Under the pieces are notes generated by a model that was not told the DNA's origin, searched no databases, and was given only the letters and a program-made list of their open reading frames with translations. A stretch of DNA of 64,000 nt from Liolophura sinensis (taxonomy: Eukaryota; Mollusca; Polyplacophora; Chitonida; Chitonidae), in NCBI RefSeq assembly GCF_032854445.1, contig NC_088295.1, positions 90,929,805 through 90,993,804 on the forward strand. Direction: 5' to 3'. Of the stretch, positions 24,542 through 36,724 are shown piece by piece. The position numbers and the translations under genes were made by a program. Numbering within the stretch: the stretch's first letter is position 1; each line of letters starts with the position of its first letter.

Positions 24542-27350
24542 TTGGAAATCAATTGCGTTACCCATAAAGGTTAGAGCCAAATGTAGTCCAAATAACATGG
24601 CCAATATTTCCACCAAGTTACACCGCCTTTTTCTGGAATGTCTCTTTGGACGCCACCTACGTATTATGGTGGCAATACCGAGAGTTCAAAGTTTTCAGTA
24701 TAATTTCCACGCAATCCAAATTGGGGACATATCTTTCTCTGAACTTTGGAATTCAGCTGAAAGTAAACATCCTATTTCTGTATTAGGTGTCTAAACACTG
24801 CTTGTCTCTTCGTGTTAACAGATATAAAAATCAAAGCCATGTTCGCCATATTTTCTCAATTCGGATGTACTCATCACGAAACCAATAAACTCCAGTTACG
24901 TAATTTAACGATTTATTTTCCCGCTCTCGGGTGAGGTGCGTCTTCTCGCTTCATTTACAACAACACTAGTCGCTGTGTAAGACGCTACATCCGCTGACAT
25001 TGTATGCTCATCTGGTCGTCCTGGGTGCAAACAAAACATGGTAGAAGCAAAAAGTAAGGCCACTTTGCTGATGAATGCGGCGAGATATATACAGTGTACG
25101 ACCCTTCACATCATGGTAGTATTCTAGGTTAATGTACAGTGCAAAACAGGACTATAAAATCTTTTTCAGTAACTTTGATTTTTAGAGAAAAAAATTGGTA
25201 TTTTGCTGAAGTTGCGATCGTCTTTTTTCTGCTGCATTGCCTGTGAAGTTTACTGTGTTGCCGTGTGCGAGGACAATTTGTTGCGGAAAGTTTTGTCTCA
25301 CTTAATGTCTAGCTAGCTGTAATCTTGTGTACGAGATTACCTCAATTTATCTCGAGTGAGAATAACATTTGTTTCCAATACGACCACGTCAAGGCTTCAA
25401 AAAAACCCTTTGTGACCTCAAAACACGAAAGTAGGGGGGTATCATTCAATGTATTACTCAGTATTGCAGGTGAATACAAAACTACACAGTGGGTGCGACA
25501 ATCCTTGGGAATGACGGGCCATGATTGGTAGATGTAAGCCCATCAACTAGAATTGTCGTTTGTTGTTTTCGCTCCACTCCCCTTCAAACCGCGCAAGCTT
25601 TCAGTGTAGGGTTCGATCAGGTTAATAACAAATATCCGGAGAAACTATTGTCGTTGCTTATGATACAGAGTGTTACGCCTGTTGTTTTAAGGAAATGTGA
25701 AAGTCCATAATTCTATATCACACGATGATTTGGACATACACATAATTAGCGCATCGTTTGGGCTTAAACTTATCTGTCGGATTAATGTTTTTGCCGTGGA
25801 TAGTTTTATTCGGGTTACATTGATTCTGTATATGATGTCATCTGCATTTCTGATGCGCTGATCTAATTAAGACCTACATATATATTTATATATTACATGT
25901 ACACGAGCTGTGTAAATTTGCATTATTAAACATCGTAACATAACAACATATGTAAACGGTAAAGTCTAACCAGCAACAAAGTACTCCGTGACATGGATTT
26001 CATGATATATATTAAGTTACAATCCCGCTCGAAGGCTTTTCAAAGTTTAATTTTAAGAAAACAATCTCGTGAGATGGCGACGTCTTCGTATTGACACAGT
26101 TTGGCATATCCTCGATTGTACTATATATTATCAACAGGCTTACCGGTTTGGGATACCAGACCTGGATAATCCCATCTAAGATGCCACGTGGATGATTGTT
26201 GTACAAAAGCTCCACTGACTGGTCAGACACGAGACACAACGGGTTTGTCCCCAAACCCGGTCATTCTCACGCCTTGGCTTGGTTTCAGACCAAAATAGAA
26301 TTTGAGACTTCAATTGTTGCTCAATAATCACTGAATGCTTGGAATCCGTGGGTGTTCGGTAGGCCCCTTCCCCAGGAGCTTTCCCTGTATGGGCGCTGCG
26401 GAGAGGCCAGCCACCTGAGTACTACCCCCAGGGGTAAATAAATCCACCTGATCATGAAAGACAACCCTGGCCAGATAACCCGCGGAGATGTTTTAGTTGT
26501 TATTTTATGGAACACATATAAAATAGATAGGAACAGAGCAAAACGAACAAAATAAACTCCAGCCACTGTAAGGTAAGTCAGCTCTGTGTCTCAGAACAAC
26601 AGGTCCCAGCCCAACATTAATTCGGCTGTCAGTAAGTCTACCGACTTGAGACTTCTTTGACATCAACATAGATCTTTTCTGAGAAGCTCATGTAGAATTT
26701 AAGCCCTCATAGGCTAGGGAAAGTTATTGGTGTATTTTTCAGCCTAAGGCCAGATACTTTTAAACTTTTGCGCCAGGTTGTAGATGAGATATTAACGTTT
26801 AAGCTCTGCTATGTCCCTGACCTCTAGGAAGTAATATAGCAGATTGCTATACCAGATAAGTCCAAGTGGAAGCCAAGAACAGTCACAAGATAAGCCTAAT
26901 TTTGAAGTCTCCATCAGCATTCCTAAGTACATGCTACACTCGAACAATTGTAAATGTTACTTAAAACCATGCACACGTAATTTTAAAATTGCTACATTCA
27001 CTTTTGGTTCTAGAGTTCAATGAAATTTTTTTTTGTGTTAAGATGTTAGAGGACAAAGAAGACATGAATTTTTAACACGGAAAGTCGGTATTTGTGCATA
27101 CCTTACTACGTGCAACCTACAGAAGCGCAATGAATATTTTATTTGTCAAGCGAAAGTTGTCTGTAGAGCTTGTAAGTGTTCAGTACGACAGGGCTAAGAT
27201 AGTCAGCCGTAAACAGGGCGGCTTGAAAAAGGACAGTTACGCTTTACTATTGTAGGTACTAGAGTTGATAGAATATAAATATACTTATTCTTCACCAGTT
27301 CAAATGTTTTTGTCAGTATCAAGTGGAGTACTATATTTATTTGTTGTTGT
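24542..27350. other. Unassigned region upstream of the GPCR exons
   Basis: I searched for a signal peptide or Venus-flytrap exons feeding the GPCR gene and found none. Several 60-80 codon open frames show no domain or splice logic. Confidence 0.4.
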
Positions 27351-27389
27351 AGATTTTTGCATTTCCTCCCTTGACCCGAAGCTGGAGCT

Positions 27390-30300
27390 ATGTGGGAGTT
27401 CCGCAGCGTGTCCCTGTGGTTGTTTGTCCTTGTGTGTCTGTTGTCAGCGCTTGGCCTGCTCCTTACACTCTCTTTCCTTGTCTTCAATGTCAGATTCCGC
27501 AAGCTCAGGTGAGTGTGTTTCCCTGCCAGCGACTTACACCACGGGGGGCGGGACATAATGGGTAGACACTGGAAACACTGAATACATGTGTATTTGTTTG
27601 GGGTTATGTAAGTAAAATGTATAGGATCACTAAAATGTGTATGCCAACTAAATAACATAAAGTGATATCACCGAATTTGGCTATCAGAATATATACCTTT
27701 ACAGACTACAGAGATGTTGACTATATGGCGCATGGTGACTATTTTACACAGTCACAAAGGTGTTTCCAGATATGTCTGTGTAAACACGCCATTCTGCCGT
27801 CCGTGTATAGAACAAAACATTTGGTTGCAGCTCTTGTTAAGAACGCACCTGTCTGTCTGTAACAGGTGGGTTCCTTTTGTTAACTAATTAGTTCTGTTTG
27901 ATTTTCTTTGCAGGCTTGTGCGCATGTCTAGCCCTAACCTGAATGTCTTGATTGCTCTTGGGGGTCTCCTCAGTTACTGTTGTTGTGCTCTGTTCGCTGC
28001 GAGCGCTCTGGGAGGATATGACATCACAATGGCCACTATTGTGTGCCAGGTAAGCCAATAAGTGGAATCATATGAAGAATGATATGCCAAGAAGTCTGTT
28101 TATTTAATCCAATAAATAAATTATTCTTTAAGATAAAACCGCCAAGCGAATCGAAACAAATGAGGAAAATGTGGTGTTACGATCAATTCTACATATTATA
28201 GTAACCACATAATATAATTAAATGAAACATGTGTTACGTGACACTAAATATTGCTAATTCATGAGACAATTTTTCATATGTATATTAATAAAGCGTGTTG
28301 TTGTTAATCTTCCGGTAGGTCAGAGCTTGGCTTCTTACCCTAGCTATCACTCTGGTATTCGGGACAATGTTGGCCAAGTCATGGAGAGTTCATCGGATAT
28401 TCCGAGCCGCTGGAGCTCACAGAGTTGTAAGTACCTTTATTCTGTCTTTTATGTAAACAATGTATTTTCTTATACATTTAAGGACAAATATTTCACGTGC
28501 CTATGGCATATATCCAATCTGATATATATTAAGCAAATTTTCAGCGTGTTTACATGGTTTTTGGCGAGTCCCAATTAAGCTTCTCTTACATTCCAATGAC
28601 CTTGTAAAGATGTTGCCTTAACAATAAGGATGGCCTTGTGCTAATGGTGTTTTTGAACACTAGAAATCCCTGAATCGATCCCTTCATTGTCTTTTACAGG
28701 TCATCAAGGATGAGAAACTGGTGGCTATCGTATCCGTGTTAATTTGTGCTGACGTCATCATTCTGTCTTTTTGGCACGGACTCGACCCTTTAAAAGCCCA
28801 GATTGTTCCTGTGGGATTCTGGGTAAAATCTCTCATTTCTTCCATTAATGAGGCTATGTGCACTCATTAATGCGCTCATCAGTATATTTCCTGAGGATAT
28901 CATTGTCTAGGCTAACATCACAAAAGGAATATCGAACTTTAATAAAAATCGCTGCAGAGGTAATTTAAAAATGTTAAGTTATGCTGTGAACAAATTAGAA
29001 AGCTATTTTATACCAAATTAGTTTGTGACTGTAAATATAATATTCTTCATTTCTGACGTTCAATTCTAGGAGCGGAAGTTTTCCGGTTATTTCAACTTGA
29101 CCCCCGTAGCAGCGGTTGGTTGCTCCTCTGTGAATATCCCCGTCTGGTTATCCGTCCTATTCCTGTACAAGGCTTCATTGCTGACCGTCGGCCTGTACCT
29201 ATCATGGACCACGAGGAACGTCGCCCTGCCGGCAATGAACGAGTCTAAGTACACTATCATGGGTACATTTATCACCACAATCATCGGATCCATCTCAGCC
29301 GCCCTTAGTGTCATCCTCCGTTCCTATCCGGATGTCGTGTGCGCATGTCTGGCTGGAGCAGTGTGGGTGTCGGCCACAGTGTGCCTCATATTGATCTTTG
29401 TTCCAAAGGTACATCATGAAATGTTGTATCCCGCGTTTATGCGCACATCCTTAATTAACTCACAGACATGATTTAACTCATTTAAATTAATGAGCTAGGA
29501 AGTCATGATAATGTCTCCGAGGAACCAAACTACTAAGCAAGAAATTTTTTCCTGTTATTGGGAGGTCTGTTTGTCGATTGATCCAAATGTTTGACATGTA
29601 TATGTGGAGGCTACGTATTTGACTCCGAAAGCGCTAGTTCGAAACCCGGACTGATCACCGGCAATTCTTACCACAAGAACCCGTATTATACCCAGAAAGT
29701 GTAATCCCCAATAAAGATAATCCTGTTACCTTAAAAACACCATAAACGATATCTACCAATCTGAAGGAAGGATATCGCTTTAAAAGACGATCTTTTTATA
29801 GGTGATTAATGGTTTTTATGATTGTAGATTCATCTGGTGATGAAGACAAAAAACACGAAGTTCATTCGTCAGTCCATGAAGCTGACCCCCTCCACTGAGG
29901 CCCCAACGGGATCTGGAGAGAGCACGGATGACGACATGTGCGTCTTGATCGCTGAGAACCGACTATTGAAAAAATCACTGACAGAGGTAAATGAAGGAGC
30001 CACAAAGCCAATATCTGGAATGGAAAACTATGGCGGATAATGTATACACTGAATATATAGAGCAAATTCTTCACATCAGGCATAATTCAGATTGCGTTAC
30101 ACTTAGAATACATTTAAGGTCTCAAAATTCTGTTTACTTATCGTTTAACCACACAGGATGGAAATCTGCTTTTAAACAGCCCGACCCATGTGAACCAACA
30201 ACACTTATCAAACTATTTCTATATGATTACAGAAAGATACCGCTATACAGTCTCTTCAAAAACTCCTCGACAGCGCTAGAGCAAAACTGGACCAACTGAC

Positions 30301-31219
30301 GGAGGAGGCTGAGGTTAAAAACGATAGCGGCTTGGACTTTGATGTGTCCTCAGCTACCAGCAGTCAGGAAGAGGAAGTCGTCGGAAGGCACATCCAAGTG
30401 CAGCCACGACATGACACAGAAACGGTAAACCTGAGCATAGTCTCTGAGGACCCCACCAGGAACAACAATCACTTCACCCGCAAAACTCAAAGAAGCGAGA
30501 GTATGTACAGCTTGAGAACGTCTCAAAGAGCCAGGCGGAGCCATTCTCAGTCTGGCGGGAGTGTGCGCAGTGAGCGCATCCGGACGACCCACCGAAGTCG
30601 AATTGTGGCCCTCCGAGATTCTATCGCGGAAGATCTACAACATGCCCACAGCTTCAGTTCTAACCTGCGAGACTCGATATGTAAAGATCTGGACCAAGTA
30701 TCCTGCCACGACGTGAATCAAACACCCGGTATGTTCGCCGGACTAATGTGTGCAGGTTCGCGGACAGGCCTCGCCGGCTCCATCGCTGAGTCCTACAGCT
30801 TTGGACGCGGGAGCGATGACTGGGCGTACATCCATCAGTTCCTTCAGGTATCCCTTCCCCCCAAACCTGGATACATCGATCCCGAGGGTTCCTCCAGCAG
30901 ACAAATGGGCCCCGGTCCACGCCCATGCCCAGAAGGATGTTCCGTGATAACAAGCGATCAGTTGTACCCTGACTCACCCCGTGGGGACCAGGTCAAGTCT
31001 CTTGACACCAGGTGTAACAGCAAGAATCGAGACGTCCCAAAGACCTGCCGTTCTAAATCAGTAGTGAGTTCGGGAAGGAAGGGGAAGAAGAGAGACACTG
31101 TGTACGTTATACAGAACCCACAGGCCAGACACATGGTGGCAAGTTGCATTGCTCAGAAAAAGTGCTTACAGACTGCCAACGGAACTTTTAATTTTGAAGT
31201 CCTGGACAGTTTTGTGTGA
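27390..31219 (+). CDS. Class C orphan GPCR, GABA-B/GPR156-like, seven exons
   Basis: Exons 27390-27508, 27914-28049, 28319-28426, 28700-28822, 29070-29408, 29828-29986 and 30233-31219 join in frame to 656 residues. Seven hydrophobic segments lie near 8-32, 49-72, 86-107, 127-146, 186-207, 226-246 and 251-272. Class C GABA-B-type signatures are SSPNLN after loop 1, VFGTMLAKSWRVHRIF after TM3, VIKDEKLVAIV, SWTTRNVALPAMNESKY after TM5 and FVPK after TM7. Cys84 and Cys180 fit the TM3-loop 2 disulphide. After TM7 a coiled coil (about 316-352, ENRLLKKSLTEKDTAIQSLQ) leads into a 300-residue Ser/Arg-rich tail. The wording KDTAIQSLQ and R-x-VIKD is closer to GPR156 than to GABBR1/2. GPR156 also has a short N-terminus without a Venus flytrap, as seen here. 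The start is uncertain: TGA lies in frame at 27372, so either ATG 27390 is the start or an upstream exon joins at AG 27380. It is a plasma-membrane receptor; ligand unknown. Confidence 0.87.
30579..30714 (+). other. Conserved-looking helical repeat in the GPCR tail
   Basis: The cytoplasmic tail holds two spaced copies of an amphipathic motif, VALRDSIAEDLQ and SNLRDSICKDLDQ, separated by a Ser-rich spacer. Human GPR156 has a comparable SxIREKLQEVLQDL stretch in its tail, which supports the GPR156 assignment. The functional role is unknown. Confidence 0.5.
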
Positions 31220-31494
31220 AGAGGTTGTTCATTTTTCAATAGTGCTATATTTTCAAAAAGTCCCAAGATAGTGCCTATGTGAAGTAAGCATGTGAAGACA
31301 GCGTAAGAATTGTGCCAGGAAAGCATAGATATTAGTTTTCAGTGCTCTTATTGTGCGTGATAAAGTTTGACATTTGTCGTTTATTTTCATGAGAATAGTG
31401 ATTGTGGGAATCATTTGCAACTGGCGTACATGTATGTAACATGTACATTAATATCGACTGAATCGTTATTCATATTGAGTAAAACATGACACAT

Positions 31495-31620
31495 CCAGCA
31501 ACTCGCGGGTGGTCGTGCATTCCCCGCCGGGCTCTGCCTGGTTTCCTTCCACCATAATGCTGGCCGCCGTCGTGTAAGTAAAATATTCTTGAGTACGGCG
31601 TGAAACACTAAATAAATTAA
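31495..31620 (+). mobile_element. SINE core family A, 5'-truncated
   Basis: Only the body and tail remain: GGTCGTGCATTCCCCGCCGG, CACCATAATGCTGGCCGCCG, AATATTCTTGAGTACGGCG, AACACTAAATAAATTAAG. It lies ~275 bases after the GPCR stop codon and carries AATAAA sequences that might be used for cleavage of that transcript. Confidence 0.88.
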
Positions 31621-32149
31621 GAAATAAATAGAACATGACATGACCAGATTTCAGTTTTTCATTCATTTATGTCAACAAGTTGCATTGTAAAAACCAGTGT
31701 GTAGCATTAATGAATAATAAACCATATCCAAAAAAGGTTATGATGATTTTATACACTGGAACACAGAACACACTTTGTCTTCATCTACTATGTACATTGT
31801 TTACAAGAACAGTTCTGGAGACAAACTCTGGCGCACAGTGGATACATGTACCATTGGTTGAATAAGACATTCGCGGATCACTTTATAATACATCGCACAT
31901 TCCAGCCTCATTCCGGAAGTGACGTTGTCCAGGTTATAACATGTTAATGAGACACAACGTACTAGAAATTTACGAAAACTTGTTATAGGGTTTTTGTAAC
32001 TGGAGAGCCCTGTATGAACCTACACGATATATTCACAATTTGTCTATTCGACAGTGTGCATGTCTACTCTTTATATTTGACTAGCCGGCATCTATACATG
32101 TATATTATGTTTGTTGAAGTCCAGCTCATGGTGGTTTTCTGTCCGATCG

Positions 32150-32300
32150 TACCTGTGTGTATTGGGGGAGGGGAGGCTGGGGGTGGGAGCACGTGGGTTC
32201 CCCCCGGACTCTGCATGGTTTCTTTTCACCAAAATGCCGGCAACCGTAGTATAAATGAAATATTCTTGAGTACAGCGTAAATCACCTTTTAAATAAATAC
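32150..32300 (+). mobile_element. SINE core family A, 5'-truncated and diverged
   Basis: It contains GTGGGTTCCCCCCGGACTC, CACCAAAATGCCGGCAACCG, AAATATTCTTGAGTACAGCG and a TTTTAAATAAATA tail. A G-rich insertion (GGGGGAGGGGAGG) replaces the head. Confidence 0.82.
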
Positions 32301-32407
32301 ATATGGTTTTACACTCTGGCCGCCATGTACATAGATTAAACTAAAAGCCATATTCACAACGTAACAAAAACGTGGCACACAAACGTAACTACTTTTTACC
32401 ATTAACA

Positions 32408-33285
32408 CATATGCCTACTCCTATGTAACCAAACCTGATTACCTGGTTATCTACAACCTGTATATCTACTCTCTATGGTAACCAAACCTGATTATCTGGT
32501 TATCTACAACCTGTATATCTACTCTCTATGGTAACCAAACCTGATTACCTGGTTATCTACAACCTGTATATCTACTCTCTATGGTAACCAAACCTGATAA
32601 TCTGGTTATCTACAACCTGTATATCTACTCTCTATGGTAACCAAACCTGATTATCTGGTTATCTACAACCTGTATATCTACTCTCTATGGTAACCAAACC
32701 TGATTACCTGGTTATCTACAACCTGTATATCTACTCTCTATGGTAACCAAACATGATTATCTGGTTATCTACAACCTGTATATCTACTCTCTATGGTAAC
32801 CAAACCTGATTACCTGGTTATCTACAACCTGTATATCTACTCTCTCTGGTAACCAAACATGATTATCTGGTTATCTACAACCTGTATATCTACTCTCTAT
32901 GGTAACCAAACATGATTATCTGGTTATCTACAACCTGTATATCTACTCTCTATGGTAACCAAACCTGATTACCTGGTTATCTACAATCTGTATATCTACT
33001 CTCTATGGTAACCAAACGTGATTATCTGGTTATCTACAACCTGTATATCTACTCTCTATGGTAACCAAACCTGATTATCTGGTTATCTACAACCTGTATA
33101 TCTACTCTCTATGGTAACCAAACATGATTATCTGGTTATCTACAATCTGTATATCTACTCTCTATGGTAACCAAACATGATTATCTGGTTATCCAAATCT
33201 GTATATCTACTCTCTATGGTAACCAAACATGATTATCTGGTTATCTGCAATCTGTATACCCACTCTCTATGGTAACCATGTGGAC
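32408..33285. repeat. Minisatellite, 53 bp unit, ~16 copies
   Basis: The unit is AACCTGTATATCTACTCTCT then ATGGTAACCAAACCTGATTACCTGGTTATCTAC, highly homogeneous. Each unit holds an inverted pair (GGTAACCA / TGGTTATC) that can form a hairpin. Sites alternate between CCTG/CATG and TTAC/TTAT. Confidence 0.97.
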
Positions 33286-33804
33286 ATGGACGACTGAGAA
33301 GTTTGAACATATGGACTATTAACTAGCTAGTTTGTGTACATATAGACCGTCTTTCAGCTTAACCACACGTGACCGTGTTCAGTCACCTGAACACTGTATG
33401 CCTACTCACAACGTAAAAATTATGACCAACTGACTAGCCTCAATACATGGCTTTACTTCCTTAACAAAACATGACCGCTTGGAAAGTTTGAACACACAGA
33501 CCCACAGTCCTAGTCCCCAGTAACCAAACCTAATCAGTTGGAGAGTCCAATTGAAGGGTTATCAAATGATGCTCAGAATGTCTGGGTAAAGCAAATCATT
33601 TAACAATGCAGCAAAAGCTTGGTTTGTAGTGTTTCCTCAAAGGATTGTCAGAGTAGCTCCCCTTTGACGGAATTTGACGCACTCCATTTTAAACGGCTGT
33701 ATCGTTACACGGCTGGAGGATTTTGATCCCCCTATATGTGGCTAAGGAACTCTCATTGTAAATCAGAAACTAATAGACCTCTATGCAAGTTGAATATATC
33801 AGAA
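33286..33804. other. Unassigned stretch
   Basis: Diverged remains of the 53-bp unit fade out over the first part. No exon or element is recognised. Confidence 0.4.
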
Positions 33805-34248
33805 TTAATAAGACTGCATTATAAGACCGACTGATTCAGAAAGAAATGGGCCAACCCTCAACCGAAAAACCAGGACGGGTTCGGAACAGGAGTTTATCAG
33901 TTCGTGATAAGATAGGAAATGCCGCACTTTCCACGAGGTATGTTTATCTTGTGCTAATGAGATTTCCCCATATCTGTGCCAGCATTTTTCTGAATACCCC
34001 TCAACGAGGAGTTTGTACGAAGTTACAAAGTTCAAAGCATCAGCCAATCTGGTATCCAGATTTTCTTTTGTCATCAGAGCAATAAAAATCCGCGCTGTTT
34101 TAGGAACTTGTCGTGTAAAGAGTAGGAGCTGTATGGGTGAAAACTTGTAGTCATCTATCTGCTTCTCCGCGTACATATGGAGAATTGTTAGGAAGGAGTG
34201 GTGGTCAGATATCAACTGCTGTATGAGTGGCTCATTCCCCCTGACCAA
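33805..34248 (-). CDS. Possible terminal exon of an unknown protein (up to 147 codons)
   Basis: The minus strand has an unusually long open frame for this AT-rich region, with protein-like composition: NEPLIQQLISDHHSF, MYAEKQIDDYKF, RQVPKTARIFIALMTKENLD and NFVTSYKLLVEG. It is mostly alpha-helix-like, ending LIMQSY and a stop. Upstream, TTTTTGTGTCTGCTC...GGTCAG at about 34236 could be a splice acceptor. I see no family signature and no matching upstream exon. Alternatives are an exon of an unseen minus-strand gene, a relic of a mobile-element protein, or chance. Confidence 0.35.
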   Translation of the reverse strand: MVRGNEPLIQQLISDHHSFLTILHMYAEKQIDDYKFSPIQLLLFTRQVPKTARIFIALMTKENLDTRLADALNFVTSYKLLVEGYSEKCWHRYGEISLAQDKHTSWKVRHFLSYHELINSCSEPVLVFRLRVGPFLSESVGLIMQSY

Positions 34249-34937
34249 GTCGTTAGAGCAGACACAAAAACATGAAGGCGACAGGCACGTTATGTTGGTT
34301 AGGTAGGTAACACGTATATTTGTGCCTCAGGGGTATAATGCCTTTCTTACCGATAGTATTGTTACTGGATAAATATATGGAACCGACTTGTTAGTTGTGC
34401 TTTGTTTGGGGACCGTTTCTTCGCTAAAAGGTTGTGGAAATTTAGGGCGCAGGTCACCATACTGGCCGGCTGAGGAGGCTATTTGTCTTTCATTCCCCCA
34501 AAACACACGAGATGTTTCTGAGTACCAGCCACAGACAGGGGATCACTGAGACATCGTTTGTTGGAGATCTCTTTATTACTTAACAGCTTGCGTGCTAGTT
34601 ACGTCGTTTACGTGGAATATGCCAGTGGTTGCTCCCACAACTTTACTTATTTATTTATTTGATTGCTATTAGACCCAGAACCCCGTTTGACCAAGCCGTT
34701 GAAAGGCAAACAATGTAAAAACTCGGCCACGTTCCATTGTCCTGCCGTCGTTTTAGTGAACCTGTATCTTGACAATACACCAAATTGAAATAAATAATTA
34801 CAGTGTATTTATTCATGACCATATAATACTTTCACCGGGTGTATGTTAACACAGTTAACATTTAATAGATTAATAGCGAACTTTAATGCTACTGACAAGT
34901 ATTTCGTTTGATAGTTTTCAGCTTTGTTCTTGCTCAG
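34249..34937. other. Unassigned stretch before the Kazal exons
   Basis: The signal-peptide exon of the Kazal gene should lie here or further upstream, but I found no hydrophobic ATG-started exon ending in phase 0 with a donor. Confidence 0.4.
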
Positions 34938-36482
34938 AGTAGATACACCAGCCGACGGGATGTCTCTGAGAACTTTAAGATTTGTCTCGAGGTGCTGTTG
35001 TTGAAGTGTGACACAACATATAGACCGGAAGGGGACGAGACTGTGTGTGCCTCTAATGGCATTACCTACTCGAATCTGTGAGCTGAATATTCCTTTTTCA
35101 TGATAGTAACGCCTTAATAATAACACCATTTTATAAGTTTTACAATTTTATTATTAACAGGGGCAAATAAACATGTAACACATGTAACATTAAACGATTT
35201 TAGTTTGTATTATCTTACTTAAGTTGTTTCTACACAGGAAACGTTTCTGTTGACATATGTCCACTTACATCATCAGTTGGAGTTGTGCACATGAAAGATT
35301 TTGAAAGTTCTGTACTGACCTGTTTGGTATCATTTACAGGTGTCATTATGCACAAGCGAGATGTGCAAAGCCCGGGATAAATCTGCTGTATTCAGGGCAC
35401 TGCGGCAGAACAACACCTTTACCAACAACAATTTCCACTCCAACCACAACGATGATGCCAACCACAACGACGATGCTAGCCACAACGACGATGCCAACCA
35501 CAACGACGATGCCAACCACAAAGATGATGCCTACAACACATGTGTTTGGTACTCCGCCAACAACATGGAGGTTAACATCGACACATAAACCTACCGTGCA
35601 ACCAACCTCACCTACAACGACACTACGCAAAACCCCACCTCCTACAACTCGGCCATCTACAAGGCGACCACCCACAACAACTCGCACAACAACTGAGAAA
35701 GCCTTCCCGCCAATCACCACATTCAATCCCCCAACAGACACTGCCGCTCCGGTAACTGTGGACCCTGGACTGGACATTGTGAAGCAAATCTTCTGTCTAC
35801 AGGCAGACCATATCGTGTGCAACAGCGAACTGGAGCCAATCTGTGGAACTGACGGTCTCTTTTACCTGAACAGGTTAGTCTCTTCAGTAAGCACTCGTGC
35901 ATTTACACATTCCAGATTGCGTAGACAGAAGGCGGGCAGTGAGGAATTCTCTGTGTCCGTGGCTTTCTTGGTTTTAATACACGAAGATGTTAGACTTCGT
36001 AAACCTTTACATACTTGTTCTTTCCAATATCCTTCAGCGTACGGATACAGCTAATTGTGGACCATTTAATCAGATCTATTTATTAAGGCTTCCTTCTTAA
36101 TTTTACCATAAATATCTTTAAACACGTCGTTAGAGATGTATGTTTAATTTCACAAACGCAGCTGCAGTTAGCAATTTTAAGATTTTGGATGATAAATTTA
36201 TGTAACAGGTCAATTATCATTCACAATTTTAAAATCGCTAATTTCAATTTCGATTGTGTAATTAAGCTTACATTTCCATCGATGCATTTAGAAATATTAA
36301 TTATTACATTAATATTTATGTAACACAGGTCAATTAATTATAAACTCGACCGTAAAAATTGATTGATCATGGACATGTATGTATGCTAATGTTTTGTGTA
36401 CTCCAGGTGCATCTTTGCAAAAGCGGAATGCGAGATCAAAGGGCTGGAACCACAGCACCTGGACTTATGTAAGAGGGATTAG
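34938..36482 (+). CDS. Secreted Kazal / Thr-rich mucin-like / Kazal protein (3' part)
   Basis: Exons 34938-35077, 35340-35873 and 36407-36482 join with phase 2 at both internal introns and stop at TAG 36480. This gives 249 residues; the 5' exons are missing. Kazal domain 1 spans the first intron: C-x7-C-x12-C-x10-C-x6-C-x14-C, with the VCASNGITYSNLC core and GHC end. Then comes a ~95-residue linker of Thr and Pro, including five MPTTTT-type 18-bp repeats at 35453-35540, typical of O-glycosylated mucin-like stretches. Kazal domain 2 spans the second intron: C-x7-C-x7-C-x10-C-x6-C-x12-C with ICGTDGLFYLNRC. Kazal domains inhibit serine proteases or bind matrix partners; P1 residues are not assigned here. 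Export is inferred from the disulphide-rich domains. The splicing inside Kazal domains, just before the fourth Cys in both cases, supports the model strongly. Confidence 0.85.
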
Positions 36483-36588
36483 TATGCAAGTTTAGCTGTT
36501 AATCTGATATCCGGAGATTTCAACGTGATCCAGACAAGGACGGCTAAAGTGTTTTGGAGGGAAAGGGATGTATGTCAATTTCTAAACT

Positions 36589-36594
36589 AATAAA
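36589..36594 (+). promoter_or_regulatory. Poly(A) signal AATAAA of the Kazal gene
   Basis: It lies 107 bases after the TAG stop, with no competing signal between, so it is the likely cleavage signal. Confidence 0.6.
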
Positions 36595-36724
36595 CTTTCC
36601 GAACCATACAAACATATATATACAAACTCCATTGTAGCATAGATATGATACAGTCACTGCGGGACACTCGGTGTGCTTACCATACAGAAATGAGAGTGAA
36701 GTATGACACATGGCGTACATGTAC

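Noticed and set aside
29630-29720. Third SINE family in GPCR intron 6 (CTAGTTCGAAACCCGGACTG)
   Set aside because: The B-box-like sequence is suggestive, but no A box, body match or tail could be confirmed.
30350-30977. Minus frames opposite the GPCR last exon
   Set aside because: Complementary shadows of the coding tail.
35346-35822. Val-rich 158-codon minus frame
   Set aside because: Shadow of the Thr-rich Kazal linker on the plus strand (ACA/ACC complement gives Val/Gly).
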